Shown in pieces: positions 63,224 through 64,000 of a stretch of 64,000 bases of DNA. Source of the stretch: Actinostola sp. cb2023 (taxonomy: Eukaryota > Cnidaria > Anthozoa > Actiniaria > Actinostolidae); contig JAUJYZ010001033.1 in assembly GCA_033675265.1 (NCBI GenBank), positions 62,001 through 126,000 of the forward strand, in the 5' to 3' direction. The notes beneath the pieces are model-generated. The model saw nothing but the letters and a program-made list of their open reading frames with translations, was not told the origin of the DNA and ran no database searches. The number at the start of each line of letters is the position of its first letter. Position 1 is the stretch's first letter. Both the position numbers and the translations under genes were made by a program.

Positions 63224-64000
63224 TTACATCTGTTTCAGTACTCTACGAAGCCTTTCCACTGATGGCAGCACGTTTTCATCACATATACGTTCATAGATAG
63301 ACAGAGCTCTTTTGTAGCATGTTTTTGCCTCGTCAAGTTTTTCCAGTTGTTTAAGCGAATTGCCAAGGTTGTTCAGGGTACCACCAACCCATCGACGATT
63401 TTCATCGTCATCGTCAATTAATAAAGTAGCTAATGCTCTTTCATAACATGTCTTTGCTTTTTGGTGTTCGCCGAGAAGACTGTAAGTTGTGCCAAGACGA
63501 TACAATATCACACCCACTGATCTGTCATTTGTTTCGTAAATGGCTAGAGCTTTTTCGAAACATGTTTTTGCTTCACGGTATTGTCCCAGTTCTGCGAGTG
63601 TATCTCCAAGGACCAAGAAAGTATCACCAATCCATGGATACTGGTTTTCATTGTCGTGTATATAAAAAATCAAGTTGTTTTTAGTACCAACGCATGGAAT
63701 GTTTTTCTCATCATCTTTTATTTTAGAATTTTCAAGGACTTTCTCGTAGCATTCTTTTACTTCGTTGTATTGTCCCAGTCGTCCCAGCGTTTTCGCAAGA
63801 CGGCCGAGAGTTTTAAACACCACTGGATGATGTTTATCATATACAGTTTCATAAATGGCTAGTGCTCTTTTCCAACAAATTTTTGCTTCTTCGTGTTGTC
63901 GCAGATCACTAAGCGTCGTTGCAAGATTGATACAAATGTGAGCCACGGATAGAAGATCACAACAATCAGGATTAGGATTAGGATAATTAGGATTACCATC
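63224..64000 (-). CDS. TPR-repeat protein, copy 2, incomplete at window end
   Basis: Minus-strand frame, open from the window edge to its stop at about 63224. TPR units LSDLRQHEEAKICWKRALAI, LAKTLGRLGQYNEVKECYEK, LGDTLAELGQYREAKTCFEK, LGTTYSLLGEHQKAKTCYER and LGNSLKQLEKLDEAKTCYKR. It is open where the copy at 59.2-60.6 kb is first broken, so this may be the functional member. It has fewer central repeats than copy 1. The N-terminus lies outside the window. Confidence 0.75.
   Translation of the reverse strand, partial: DGNPNYPNPNPDCCDLLSVAHICINLATTLSDLRQHEEAKICWKRALAIYETVYDKHHPVVFKTLGRLAKTLGRLGQYNEVKECYEKVLENSKIKDDEKNIPCVGTKNNLIFYIHDNENQYPWIGDTFLVLGDTLAELGQYREAKTCFEKALAIYETNDRSVGVILYRLGTTYSLLGEHQKAKTCYERALATLLIDDDDENRRWVGGTLNNLGNSLKQLEKLDEAKTCYKRALSIYERICDENVLPSVERLRRVLKQM

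Overview
The window is animal nuclear DNA, most likely from a cnidarian or similarly early-branching marine invertebrate. This rests on the AT-rich, intron-bearing host genes, a Mediator subunit 9 gene, a PAN plus fibrinogen-like secreted-protein gene, tandem TPR genes and very many small inverted-repeat transposons. The species is inferred, not shown.

Layout. 1-1775: a repeat also found near the right end, then a decayed RecQ-type helicase. 2893-9654: a MULE-like DNA transposon with its own terminal inverted repeats and a seven-exon transposase gene. 9655-17093: short inverted-repeat elements and satellites. 17094-18126: a 31-bp minisatellite. 18191-21480: exons of a PAN/fibrinogen-like gene whose largest intron carries a TTAA-flanked element. 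21481-23328: repeats. 23329-51950: a small hAT-like element, itself interrupted by the main feature of the window. 52265-57563: small foldback elements and MED9. About 57780-64000: a tandem duplication of a TPR gene.

The main feature is a 27.8-kb Maverick/Polinton (adintovirus-like) integrated virus at 23583-51406. It has 187-bp identical terminal inverted repeats beginning AG and ending CT, and a perfect 6-bp target duplication, CATAAG. Inside it are protein-primed family B DNA polymerase, retrovirus-type integrase, A32/FtsK-type packaging ATPase, adenain-like protease, double-jelly-roll major capsid protein, penton-like minor capsid protein, a pVI-like protein and a cluster of small very basic core-like proteins. 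The left arm (plus strand) has small coiled-coil, zinc-binding and membrane proteins. The middle block (minus strand) is the virion and replication module. The right arm has a divergent promoter at about 47.0-47.3 kb, at least two spliced paralogous genes, zinc-binding proteins and a coiled-coil gene that starts inside the terminal repeat.

The polymerase, ATPase and protease frames are open with their key motifs. The major capsid, minor capsid, integrase and first left gene carry frame breaks. About 36.4-38.3 kb is a degraded copy of about 38.6-40.5 kb, with differences dominated by indels, which looks more like unpolished long-read gap filling than biology. The element may therefore be more intact than this text suggests.
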